From the NCBI GenBank assembly GCA_022747635.1, contig JAKTNV010000006.1:72083590-72147589 (forward strand): a stretch of DNA of 64,000 bases, written 5' to 3'. The DNA comes from Hetaerina americana (taxonomy: Eukaryota > Arthropoda > Insecta > Odonata > Calopterygidae). A program made the translations under genes and the position numbers. The notes beneath the pieces are model-generated. The model saw only the letters and a list, made by a program, of their open reading frames with translations, did no database searches and was not told the DNA's origin. Each line of letters opens with the position of its first letter. Within the stretch, counting starts at the first letter, position 1. Shown here piece after piece: positions 43,501-57,019 of the stretch.

Positions 43501-46115
43501 AGATTTGCACTACCGCATTCCTGGAAATTATTTGAAAATTTTGGATTACGAATGAGTTAAAAAAATAAGCGTTAAAACTTTCAAGACGTTGTCCTCGGCA
43601 AAAACATGAAGAAGAATTTTGTTGACAATTTAAAAAAATCGTGGATAAGTTGAAATGCTCAATGAGAATTCACCGAAGTATTACAATTTTGCAAATCGTG
43701 AAAGTAAAAGCAAAGTGAGAATTAATTTGAATTTATAACCGTTGTCGTAAATTTCAGAATAAACACGAAAGGTACGTGCCAATTTTACGAATAAATTATA
43801 TATGGTACGTGGATGTTCAACCTAGGCATTGACATTGGTTCTTTTATACCTTAGTTTTCAATCTACCCAAAGTTTGGTTTATTCTGTACTGGGTCTATCC
43901 TCTTAAATAGTAAATGCGGCAGAAAATGATTTTGATATTTTTGGTAACATAATAACTAGGAAAAAACATGCGAGTACCTGATACGAGTTTTGATCAATCA
44001 AATGCCAAGTAAAATTTTGTTGCTTTTACTCCGTAAGTCCGTGAAAGAATGTGGTCGTTTCTTGAGGATTCTTTGGCTGACTTTTATACGTTCAGTAAGT
44101 ATATGAAATGAATTTAAAAAACCGTAATTGTATGATTGATTGCTACATCTTTACAAACGAACCGAGACCATCGCCTGCGATTTATGGCTGCCTAAACTGG
44201 GAGGGCTCTCTTCATTAGGGCTCTCCCGGTGGATAATTTGCTCCATAAAAATTGAAAATAAAGCTCTTTTTACGGCGCATTTAATATGAGAGGCGTCTAT
44301 CTTTTCCGTTTATGGATCGAAAGGCGTGATGTGCATATTTAATTCATAAGCTCCTTTTGTTCTTGTGTTGTTGGCCTCGGCACCCATTGCTCCCCAAACC
44401 TTTGTGTTATCTACGCACTTTTCTGAGAATGGATGTCTTCAATAACTATGATGATGCAACTATTGAATTCTAGTCCCAACAATTTTATGGGAATTTTATT
44501 CTGATCAGTAAGATGGTGATCGATGATACTCTTAGCAGTGGATAGTTTACGGGTTATGGTTCTCCCCTAACGTCATTATTTTCTATACATGCGCACTTCA
44601 TCCAATTTTCGCGAATTACAAAAGGTGTGCTTCGTGTGATAACTTGTGAAGATCAGCCTGCTCCATTTGAATGAATTATACATTGTTCAAATAGTGAATT
44701 TTTTAAATTTAAATTTTTCTTACCCCCTTTGAGCTTCAAGGACGAGATCCCGTCTATAAAACATGCGATAGTTTCGTGTAAGGTGAGCGTCAGCGAATTA
44801 TTGGTCGGAATGTGATTCCTATTTGAATTGGCAACAGGTGACGGTGCTTGCCTGCCAAATTATGGCTATGGTTATAGTTTTCTATTCCCTGCGAGGTACG
44901 GTTAGGAATTTAATTATGTTGAGTGACTGTCGCTCCCTTATTAAGCCCTTTCTGCGTTAATTATATGGAATGGCACTTTACTGCCATAGGGCCATGCTTG
45001 GCCCCGTCATTAAAAACGAACTTGCACCACAAGCAAATTCGAAGTTCATATTAAAAGGTGTTACTCATTCTGTCATTAAGGGTTAAGTTATATTTTAACC
45101 AGGCAGAAGCCAAAGAAGTCATATTTTCGTTTACTTTCGTGGAACATTAAGGATTGTTATGGCATACGTGTTTACTGTAAACAACAGCGAGTTATATCAT
45201 ATCCTTCGTAATAGCGATTAAAATGGACTTTTAATTGAAATAAAATGGCATACCCTGAATAAACCGCGGATAATAAACGGCGTTAATGTCTTGGCATAAA
45301 ATAAAAATCAGGATGTTTGTGTATCATTATTCTCAAAAATACCAGTGCTTTTGTAAATTTTGGACTTACATTGTTTAGATGACAGCAATCAGATGGGCAG
45401 GATGGAACGGTGCTTGCAAGATTGGTTACATAATAGTTACAGGTCCCTTTAAATGTAGTCAGTTTGCTGTTGCAGTTGCTATAACTTTGGACTGTTGTGA
45501 TCGTTCATTGATAATTCAATAAAATTTCTTTTTCAGTCGCAATTTTGCCATTTTCGTAAAAGTTTGTTGACAAAATCCGTTTCTAATTTTTTTTCAACAA
45601 TTTTCACATTATAGATATTCCTTTTCGTTTATGAAGGGGAGTGAAGTCGCTATTTAAACATTTAGATAGGTTTTATATTTCGTACTTGATAATAAACCTA
45701 GCATATTTTCCATTTCGAAAATATCGTATTACCTGTATCAAGCAACAGAACTGTAATTTACTGTTTAGAAAAAATATCCTACTTCAGAAAGTCAGCATTT
45801 CACTTAGATCATGATAATTTACCTATAAAAGTAGGTTTCACAGTCCCCGTTGGCTATATGAAACTGTTCTTTTGAAATGGTCGAAAAATATCTTTTGTGT
45901 AGCCAGTGATGTTCATTATTCTGTTATGTTGAATCGCTGCTTCAAAAGAATATGTAGCATCGGTGCCTTTCTCATTGGAAGTAGAGGATAATTTATTCTT
46001 ATTTTAAATTTTATTCCTATTCATTCCCTTGACTGATGTTTGGAGAAACGTAAAAAATGAAGGTCATATCATTTATCGGCTTAGAAAGGTTATAGTGTGT
46101 GTACAAGTATGTATT

Positions 46116-46118
<3 letters not shown>
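43501..46118. other. Intergenic DNA
   Basis: No gene or element supported. Confidence 0.5.
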
Positions 46119-46160
<42 letters not shown>

Positions 46161-46172
46161 TATTGTATATAC

Positions 46173-46229
<57 letters not shown>
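46119..46229. repeat. (TA)n array with two interruptions
   Basis: TA dinucleotides broken by gtattattgtatatac. Directly precedes the SINE inverted pair. Confidence 0.95.
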
Positions 46230-46233
<4 letters not shown>

Positions 46234-46249
46234 ACTCATTCACATAGAA

Positions 46250-46452
46250 ATAGTTATAAGGAAAAGGGATAGGAACACAAATAAAGGACGAACACAGTTG
46301 GGGTGGGGAAGGCAGAATCAGGCAAATCACGAGTGTAAAAATATTCCCTAGACCGGGGCTTGAACTCCGGATCTTTCCACTTGCCGGGCAGAGGCTCTCA
46401 ACTACTTGAGCTATCCAGGAAACGTAATTTATACAGAGATCTGCGATGCTTT
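46250..46452 (-). mobile_element. tRNA-derived SINE (family S3), left arm of an inverted pair
   Basis: Reverse complement of 46672-46870 over its whole length with scattered differences: aaagggataggaacacaaa, aatcaggcaaatcacgagtg, tttccacttgccgggcagag. The tRNA-like head points to the minus strand. Confidence 0.88.
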
Positions 46453-46671
46453 ATGCAACCAAGTGCCCCGATTCCTTGGCCTAGAGATGGCGTTAGGGAG
46501 CTGTTTCACCCACCAAAGGAGAAATAGACAACACACAAGAGGGAAGGATGGTAGTTTAGCAATCATGCAACATCAGAAAGGGTAAGAAAAGTGCGTTTGG
46601 TGACACGCATAGCCAGAAGAAGAGACGAGCCAATTGGCCTAATACACATTTAAACCCAAAATCCCGCCTCG

Positions 46672-46870
46672 AAGCATTGCAGATCTCAGGGTAAATTACT
46701 TTTCCTGGATAGCTCTAGTGGTTAAGAGCATCCGCCCGGCAAGTGGAAAGATCCGGAGTTCAAGTCCCGGTCTAGGAAATATTTTTACACTCGTGATTTG
46801 CCTGATTACGCCTTCCCCACCTCTAGGGTATTCGTCCTATTTTTGTGTTCCTATCCCTTTTTCTTTCCCT
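46672..46870 (+). mobile_element. tRNA-derived SINE (family S3), right arm of an inverted pair
   Basis: The head (about 46707-46780) folds like a tRNA: a 7-bp acceptor stem tcctgga/tctagga, D arm gctc/gagc, and anticodon stem tccgc/gtgga with loop ccggcaa. The B box is gagttcaagtccc. Position 33 is C, not T, and the T stem has mismatches, so this is a SINE head and not a working tRNA. The body follows with ttttacactcgtgatttgcc. Confidence 0.85.
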
Positions 46871-48819
46871 ATTGATTCATAAATTTAATAGATTAGAATA
46901 GAATCTTTCTTAGGAATTACATAATGAGTTTAATGAACTTCCACGGAAATATAGTTGTCGAACCAGTGCCCAGTTTCCACTCATTTTGATAGGGGTATCT
47001 GTTGGATGGCTAAACTAAAATCAGGAAGTTTGAAAAACGCTTGACTTGTGAATACTGTTTAAGGTTTTCTTTCATTCTTGAAATTAGAAACCAATGCCTT
47101 AGCTATCGGAGCATCCTAGGCCAAAAAAACTCCAACTAAATTATCACTAAGCGAATAATACCTTCACGGCGATTGTCTCCAACATATCTACCTCTCTCCG
47201 AGCTTCATAATAAGTAATCTATTTGAAAAATTTTCATTTTTCCGTTAAAGCTAGTATTCATTCCTTTAAGGCATATTTTCTTAAAATTTTTTAAATAGTA
47301 TGAACCGGATAAACCGATGAAAGTTGCGTACTTATCGGCTAATAATGCAGAAGAGAAACTCTTGTAGCGAAGCATATATTTCTAGCATGCTCACCTCTAG
47401 TAGCAGAGTAGCTGTATTTCATTGTTGCATAAGGTGACATTAAAGCGAATGAAGCAGAGGCTTGCTTGCATGGAATGAAAAGGAGGGAGCGAAAGCAAAT
47501 CGATAGCTAATGCTATGAAATAGAAAGTCATCACATTTCTTTTCCGATTGCTTCATAAAAATGGCCAATGACATTTTATTTCTGATTTCTTTGGCGTTTA
47601 CGAAGTTTCGATGAATTCCTATATCGAGCTACCGGCTAAAAGTTGCCTTTGGCGATTCGCTATTTTGCCTCGTTTTACTTGTAACATGACCATGGTCATT
47701 GTGTCATTTCGCATTTTACCACGGCACGAGGCTGACCGGCATGACGCAGCCACTAATTAGACTGCTAGCGATATACCTTGACGAGCGGATGGATGTCGGA
47801 CTAGTCGAAGAAATTTGTCTTGGGGCGAAAAAATATATTTTTAGAAAAAAAGAGAGGAAAGAAAGCGCCTCTCCTAAAATGAGACCTTTGAAATTACGTT
47901 TTATGGATCGTTAAAAAAAGGATCGTGAATATGAAAAAAGACTATTTGTGAAGGTAGCGCCGAGGAAACTTTTTTCTCTCCTCCATTATTGCGCGAAAGA
48001 GGGAAGTAGATTTATGAGTTCGCTTCTCGGAAGAGATTAAATTAAATAAAATGGCGGCGCGAATATGCGAGATGGCTTATGTCGCTCGGAGGTGATAATT
48101 GGTCAGCACTCATGCGCCCATATAAGAAGCCCTCCAGCGATTGTTCAAGTGGTAGGAGTATCTGGGGGGGCGGGGAAAGAGAGGTTGGTGTACGTCGATG
48201 GCATGCATATCAAGTGGATATGCTAATATAATACAAGACCTACTTCCTTTCTATAACCCACAACCACAATTTGTAAAGGTGTTTATTATCTTATCAATAT
48301 TACAAAATATTACGTCGATTAAATCACTGCTCATTATCTGAATATGCATCTCCGTGGTCTAAAGTGAATATCAAAAAACTCGTGAGGCGTAATTTGCGAC
48401 TGGAATTTCCTTGGATGGATCCGTTGTTGTTGGTTAAAATAATTGACAGGAAAGTCATGTTCCTGGGTCCTTGTGTCTTTTCACCAACGGCTCTATTTAA
48501 GAAAGGACCTGTTACAGTCGTTTACGTGAAGTCAGCGGAGTGAAATGATGTGCAACAACTATTTCCAAACTCTAATCTGCTGTTCAGGTTTCCCATGAGT
48601 ACAAGGAATTTATTTTAAACCTGGAGAAATTACGCTGATATTTATTGTGGCGGGACTCCCCATTGAATGATCATAAAATTAAAATCAATTATAGAACCTC
48701 TCAAGAGGGACAAGCAAGTTTTCCTCCGACCCAGAAGTTGGAACGAGCCAATGCATATTAAATATATCAAAGCGTAATCTCCTCATATACTAGAAATAAA
48801 GTACTGGAATTCCATTTAT
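46871..48819. other. Intergenic DNA
   Basis: No gene supported. A short open frame near 47699-47914 has no domain. Confidence 0.5.
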
Positions 48820-49399
48820 CTATATTATTTCACCAGCTCTTAAAATAGCCAGAAAAGAACAGGTCAGTCGGAATATATTATCATGTGGGAAAATGCCGAC
48901 ATCGCTCACTATACTCCAGTTTTGCCCTTCTGGGAGGTAGCTCCTACACCCAGAGGAATTTCCTTTCATCCTTTGACGATCCTGATTCACTGGGTTCAAG
49001 CATGCAATATTAAAATAATGAATAATATAGGCCGTTATTTTAATGCCCAACTTCAAATTCCTTCCTAAAATCCGAATTACTACCAGCAATCCTTTGTTTT
49101 TGCTCAAGCAAGATTTTAATGCGAGAATCAAATTTTGGCAATCATATCGTACAGGAGAAAAAGATTGGTGGCAGGCATTTAGGTGTGATTCGAATAATAT
49201 GAATTCCAGCAATCCTCCGACTAGTTCACCCGTTATAAACCGTAGGCAAGATCTCAGCTCACGAGTTTTAAGCCTGAGTGATAGCGCCCTTCGATTTCTT
49301 GTTCTCCTGCATAATAAACCATCATTGGAAAGTAATACGGGTGCCAAATATGTCCAGGAGTCCTTGTACGACCGTTTTACTACCCGACAAATAATTTAA
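48820..49399. other. Block open on both strands, coding status unclear
   Basis: The minus strand is open for 175 codons (49347-48820). The plus strand has two overlapping frames, 48883-49068 and 49043-49399 (118 codons). None shows a domain, splice sites or a repeat family that I know. It could be a fragment of an unknown transposon or chance. Confidence 0.25.
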
Positions 49400-50251
49400 A
49401 AGACGTCCAATTGGTTTGAATTATAAACCTGCTTTCTATTAATATTTCTACGAATTAATACAAATAGGTGTATTCAGGTATGCGAATCAAGTCAATACTG
49501 TAATAATACGACTAAAGTCGATAGTATTATTATTACCCAGGTGGTAATCATATTAAAAGTTGAAACATTTCAACTCCCTGAATTTCTGAAGCAACGAAAT
49601 TCGCGTTGAAATGATGCTATAAATAGTAATGTATATTATTTTATCTGTTTCCATCTAAGTCCTAGAATGTACGATAGATATATATAATATACATATTGCC
49701 TAATTGGCATTCAAAGTTATTGGAATGTAGACACCTGCTCCGAATATATATTTTCACTGGATAGTGACCAAGAAAATATTTAAAGTATTAGAAGCAGTGC
49801 AACAGAAGTAAATCTTTCGTTTTTAGTCAGTTTTCATTTTATCTTAATCCTGGTTTAAGGTAATACTTACAGGGAAAAGTTTTCTTTGTACGCGAAAAGC
49901 AACTGCAACGCTCTATCAGCACGTCTTTTCCCTAGGGCTCATATAGTACTCGTATGTTGGTATCAATTACTGCGTCAATTCTTACTAATATCAAGATAAT
50001 ATTCTTTCCATCCTCGTTGCACAGCAACTAAGTCTCAGCAAACAAATATTAGCAAAATCCTTGGAGAGACAGAAATCTTGCTTGAGGGTCTGATTACTAA
50101 TTCACTATTGTTTCACCAAAATCGAGCGACTGAAATGAGAGACGTTACTCCTTTAATATTTTAATTGATATCAGTACCAGAGTCAGTCGTTTTAGTTATC
50201 TAACCACGCGCATATTGAAATCTTTCCTTGAGTGTTGTATACTCTTTACCA
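49400..50251. other. Intergenic DNA
   Basis: AT-rich. A short inverted motif (tcgatagtattattattacc and nearby tactgtaataatacgacta) is the only pattern seen, near 49495-49540. Confidence 0.5.
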
Positions 50252-50662
50252 AGCTCTTAGATTGGAAGCTTTTGAATTGTGGGTGTGGAGAATGATGGAG
50301 AAGGTGAAATGGACCGATGGGAAAACAAATGAGAAAGTGCTAGGTATGTTGGGGAGGAGAGAGGATTCTTGAGAGGAATCATTAGGAAGCAGGAAAAATG
50401 GACGAAGAGCGTATTGATCGGCAGTGGGATGTTGAAGAATGCGATAGAAGGGGGAATGTTAGGCAAACGCTGGAGGGGCAGGAATAGGATACGAAGGATT
50501 GGGCGAGATGAAGGGAGGAAGCACACAGAGATGAAGAGGGGCTTTTTGTGGAGCAGGATGTTAGGTTGTGTCTTGTTAGGAGAAACAAAATAGTTATTTG
50601 GATGCTGTGTTCATCCAAAACCTACTTTAACCGGTAGATTTCCTAATAATTTTTGTTATTAC
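50252..50662 (+). mobile_element. LINE family A, copy 4, 3' fragment
   Basis: Starts at cttagattggaagcttttga, equal to the RRLEAFE region of copy 1, and runs to aacctactttaaccggtag with a short TAATAA end. Reading frame partly kept but with a frameshift. It preserves the uninterrupted site ggcaggaatagga that is the mariner insertion point in copy 2. Confidence 0.9.
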
Positions 50663-52455
<1,793 letters not shown>

Positions 52456-52457
52456 CA

Positions 52458-53210
52458 CGAGGGTCATCCGGAAAGTAGTACCCGTTCGTGAAATAAAGAC
52501 ACAAAAGTAAATATTAACAAACATAAAAAATTTTATTTGAAAGAGGATACTTTAAACTACTTCTCAACATAATCTCCAAGCAAATTAAGGCATTTGTCAT
52601 AACGTGTGACAAGTTTCTGTATTCCTGCTGCATAGTCCTTCGCCGCCAGCTCATTGAGATACGCGAGGGACCCATCTTGCACAAATTTTTGCATAATGCA
52701 GATGGTGTTTAACAATTTCATGAACAATTGTTCGAGAAACATTGGGAAAATGCTCACTGATGTCATCAATTGTGACGCGCCGATCGTTCCTCACGAATTC
52801 GTCAACTGAGCTCACCAGTTGGTCTGTAATGACAGACGGTCTCTCCGAACGCTCATCGTCGTGTGTGTTCCCCCTCCCCATGTTGAAGTTGCGACACCAC
52901 CGCCGAACAGACGACTCGTCCATTACATTGTCTCCATACACCTCCTTTAATTGGCGATGAATATCACATGGGCGAACGTTTCTTGCATTGAGGAATTTAA
53001 TCACTGCCCTCACTTCACAACTGGCGGCGTTCTCAATTTTTTTAAACATTGTAAACAATCACAGAAACAACACAGGCAATGCTAGCGTCACGCAACTTGG
53101 CTCAGAGAAGGCAGACAAGCCACTGAAGCTATCTGACCTCGTCCAGCGGCTACTCGCGTCGTCAGCACTTCATGCGGCACGAACGGGTACTACTTTCCGG
53201 ATGACCCTCG
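52458..53210 (-). mobile_element. Internally deleted mariner element, 753 bp, copy 2
   Basis: Same length, same perfect 33-bp terminal repeats and same deletion as 26079-26831, in the opposite orientation. By eye I found two base differences in the whole element. The flanks are CA at 52456-52457 and TA at 53211-53212, within a TA array. Confidence 0.96.
52651..53058 (-). CDS. Truncated mariner transposase, copy 2
   Basis: 135 codons, identical to the frame at 26231-26638 except Gly to Glu (DDERSERPS) and Cys to Ser (DDISEHF). Both HTH regions are intact and the catalytic region is absent. The C-terminal remnant lies in another frame (52557-52769). Both copies keep the frame open, but they are so young that this does not show selection. 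Confidence 0.8.
   Translation of the reverse strand: MFTMFKKIENAASCEVRAVIKFLNARNVRPCDIHRQLKEVYGDNVMDESSVRRWCRNFNMGRGNTHDDERSERPSVITDQLVSSVDEFVRNDRRVTIDDISEHFPNVSRTIVHEIVKHHLHYAKICARWVPRVSQ

Positions 53211-53214
<4 letters not shown>

Positions 53215-53293
<79 letters not shown>
53215..53293. repeat. (TA)n array after mariner copy 2
   Basis: TA repeat, probably the right part of the array split by the insertion. Confidence 0.95.
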
Positions 53294-53296
<3 letters not shown>

Positions 53297-53408
53297 TCTC
53301 TCTTGAAGAAGGCCTCTGAGAGGGCCGAAAGCTCGAACAATTTACCGTGTGAGTGTCCTTTTAAATGTTGCTATTCTATTCTATTTGTGTTATATTGTGT
53401 CAGCCCAT

Positions 53409-53440
<32 letters not shown>

Positions 53441-54868
53441 TATTTTTGTATATATATACATACATATAGTATAGGTCTCTGGTTTTATCGCCGAAGACAA
53501 CGGAAATATGTTAATAGAGGTTGCTTTCGGATGCTTCGAAGGGTGAGGCGTATTACCTGTTACTTAGTCATTCATTAACGTATTCATTTCGGACCATTAG
53601 GGAGCCTTGGGGAAAACCTTCACGAGAATGTATTTGTACCGGCCAAGTCTAGGAGGCTATAAGACAAAAGTCCCTGACGCACTTAAGATATTGATTTTGA
53701 ATGTGTGGCGCTTAGTTCTGTGAGGGATATTCTAACTGATTTATGTTAACATATTTGTTTGCAGATATTTTGTGTACATATTTATGATATGTGGATCGTT
53801 CAGTTATCTTTATTAGCGTTTACGTTGGTAGATATTTTTTTAGGGCGAGAGGCAAGTTATTAATAATAGATGTTCTATAATACGAGGTGTGAAGTTTACC
53901 TTCTGCTGATGAGCTATGAAGTGAATGGGTTTGGTTTGTTCGTCAATGTTATTATCATATCCACACAATATCCATAAAATCTCATTTCACGCATAATTTC
54001 ACATTTTTTAAAGAAGATTTTTTAAATATAATGCTACTGTGGCAGATTTTTTTCAGGAATATTTTCATTTATTACCTTTTGGGATACTACTCCGCGCCAT
54101 TTCCTGAGAAAACTGTGTTACTCTAATAGTATGTACCAATCGTCCGCTGTCTATCGAACTTATTTTGTGATAAGTGAAAACTATGATAAATGGGAAATAT
54201 AATTTTCAAACCCATATATAATCTTAGTAATTAAAATTTTCTCGTATAACGAGCAGGTACGATATCTCATCGCTACAAAATTGGCCACTCTTAATAACTA
54301 CAAGGTAACATCTGTAATGGTTGATTTATATAAAATCCAAGTCATCCATATCAGGTTCTCAGATTGAGAATTTGTTTTTCCAAACAAGCGAGATAATGTT
54401 TTTCGGCGCTCTCTGCGTGAGAAAAGTGTTTGTTTAGTTAAGCCAATGAGCCGGCTGTTGCAGGTTACCGGATTGATCAATTTCAGCCAATCGGAACATG
54501 ATTCCAAGAGGCGATGGTGTACCCATTAGTTCTCCTTTGACGGCAGGTGTCCACGACAGAAAATCGAAAAAATGAGGTGTGTTGATAGCCGGACCAACTA
54601 ATGGATGGCCTAACGAGCCAACATCCACGTCACAAACTCGTGTTAGCTGTGAGAATATCTGATCAAATTCAGCCGTCGGAAGTCCTTGAGAGCTGGCTAC
54701 ATTTAGAATTCATTATTTTAACCACACTTGGAGTAACTCTCTTTTGTGATGAGCCTGCATCTTTGATCGAACGTTTGAGAATGTGTGCGTTACATTCTCA
54801 GGAATCCATTGTAAATGTTCGATCTAAAAGTGTATTTTACATGTTTGAAATTGAGGTTACTTTTTCTA
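53294..54868. other. Intergenic DNA
   Basis: Begins with a hammerhead-like motif (53303-53330), then a small TA/CA array at 53409-53440. No gene seen. Confidence 0.5.
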
Positions 54869-55084
54869 GGGGCAGTCAAATGAAAACGCATCTCCCGCTA
54901 AAACACAGTCCGCGTGAAAGGTGCCAACACTGTTGCTACGTATCGATACTGCCATCGCTGTGGTAGGAGAACTGCACAGTGATAGTGACAACTTACCGGT
55001 ACACGCAGTTTTTGGGTCATGTCCTTGTATGTGCGTGGACTGGTTGTTGCAGCGGGTGTTCAGTTTTCATTTGACTATCCCTCA
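54869..55084. mobile_element. Mariner-like MITE, 216 bp
   Basis: The left end ggggcagtcaaatgaaaac and the reverse complement of the right end tgagggatagtcaaatgaaa are imperfect terminal inverted repeats. Both sides have TA (54867-54868 and 55085-55086), the Tc1/mariner target duplication. The interior has no transposase frame. Confidence 0.75.
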
Positions 55085-55086
55085 TA

Positions 55087-57019
55087 CATAATAACAATAA
55101 CTATGGCCTTTCTAAGCCCCCCGTCGAATTCTGATCAATGGTCATAAGGAAGCATTTACTTGAAATAAAATTGCAATTTTCCTAGTATCTGTTTTAGAAA
55201 TCTCCGTTAGTCATTTGTAGTATGGATTTGGAGTCTTACAGAGATAAATAAAGTAATAATATAGAAAAATAATAAAAGGTACTAAAATTCTGTTCCAAAT
55301 CTGATGAATGAAAGCGTATATTTTTCACGTACAAGAGTGTTGTCGCAAGACGATATATTCTCATTCCTTTCGTGCTTTTTCTTTACCCTAAGAATGAAGC
55401 CAAATACAAAGGTTCCGCCTAAGTATAAGAATATTGCCCTGAAACATTCTGCCTCTTCGATAATGCTATCGTTTCATTTTCAACTATTCACGTCCAACTG
55501 TCGACGCCTTTTTATTGCTTGCTTTTCGAATTACTTTTAAATTACCTTTAGCTGGCAATACTCTAATTTAAATACCCAAACGTGGTTAAAAATATCAAGT
55601 AGTTAGGCTATAAATTGAATATACCATGTAATGATATATCTGAGCGATGTGATTTAATAATTCCACAGTTTCCAAGGTCGGCGCGATTTCTTCAATACTG
55701 AGGCAGACGTTAAAGATTTCGTGTTTAAATGAAAAAGCTACAGATCCCATCTTCCCGCTCATCATGCTGCTGTACACGTCTTTAATTCTGCATTCCGAAG
55801 TTACAATTTCCGCTTGCATTTCAGATTGCTGCACTCTCATGAGTTTACGGTGTTCGATTAGAATGCAGGTTATTGTTTTCTAACGCGATAATCTTGCGTT
55901 GATGGCCATGAAATTGGCCCTTATGTAGAGTATCTCAGGGGTGCTTTATATTTATTTTAACTGTTTTGAAATTATCGAACTGTGAATTATGTAATTTACT
56001 CAGCATTGGAAAAATGCCCAAACCGTTAAAGATGCTAAAATTATGATATTCTTCGTTCAGTTCGGTTCAATTATCAATGCTTTCTAGTAGAGACTTTCTA
56101 GCAACACTTCCTGTCAATACCTTGAGTTTTGTATGCGTGTAAGACTTGCGAGATGCAAGTAAGAATTTACTGAATATATTTTCGGAATCTTAGGAATTAC
56201 ACTCTCTTGCCTACGCATATTTTCCCACAGTAGCTCTGGAACTTTCTTTTTTTGTTTTGGTGGCGGTGGCATCTCATGCACTGTATCTCGGATGCCTAGT
56301 CACGATCATTTTCGGAGATTTGGAAGAGTCTCCATGCTTGGGCAAACAGTTTGGGGAAGCTTTCTCACGGTCCAACGGGGGACCGTGCTACCTGGAAATC
56401 AACCCCTTATGGGATATTCTTTGCTATAGATGCACACCCACCCTGTTCTCACAGCCCGTGGACCCCCAACCCTCCCCTTAACTTGTTGGCACCTTCTGGT
56501 TCTACAACTAACTGCTTGATATCACTCCCTTCACCCCCATACCTCCACGACGGGACCCTTGTGTGAGTGTGTATGTGTGTGATGGCCCCTTTTCCCGGCC
56601 TTTCCCGATGCGGGCCGACGCCTCGTACTCAAACAAGGAATAGAGGCGGGTAGGGAGAGGACTCCTGAGTTAGGTGTCTTTTAGGATCTTTTTTTTGGTT
56701 CGCCCCTATGTTAAACAAAAATATGTTCATCGTATATATGGGAGTGGAATGGGAGGGTCTTTTTAAGGATAAAGAAGGCGTCTACGCTGGCAAGATCAGG
56801 GATGCTGGAGGAATGAAAGCGGGTGGGGACGGGAAACATCTCGTGTATATCATCGGAGTTTCCTTCATTCTTTCATATCCTCAGGTTTGTGCAATCACAC
56901 GGTTGCACATAATCCTCCTAGTTTAGTTGGGATGCTTGTTCTAAAAAAATATAAGCTTGCGTTTTTGAGAATTTTTCCTTTTTTGCCTTTTATTTGTCAC
57001 CCTTGAGTTTCATAACATA
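55087..57019. other. Intergenic DNA
   Basis: No gene supported. A short GC-rich block lies at 56340-56660. Confidence 0.5.

Noticed and set aside
46707..46780. A working tRNA gene
   Set aside because: The fold is good, but position 33 is C, the T stem is mismatched, and a body with an inverted copy follows. It is a SINE head.
54601..54966. 121-codon ORF
   Set aside because: It runs into the MITE at 54869, so the end is transposon DNA, and there is no domain in the rest.
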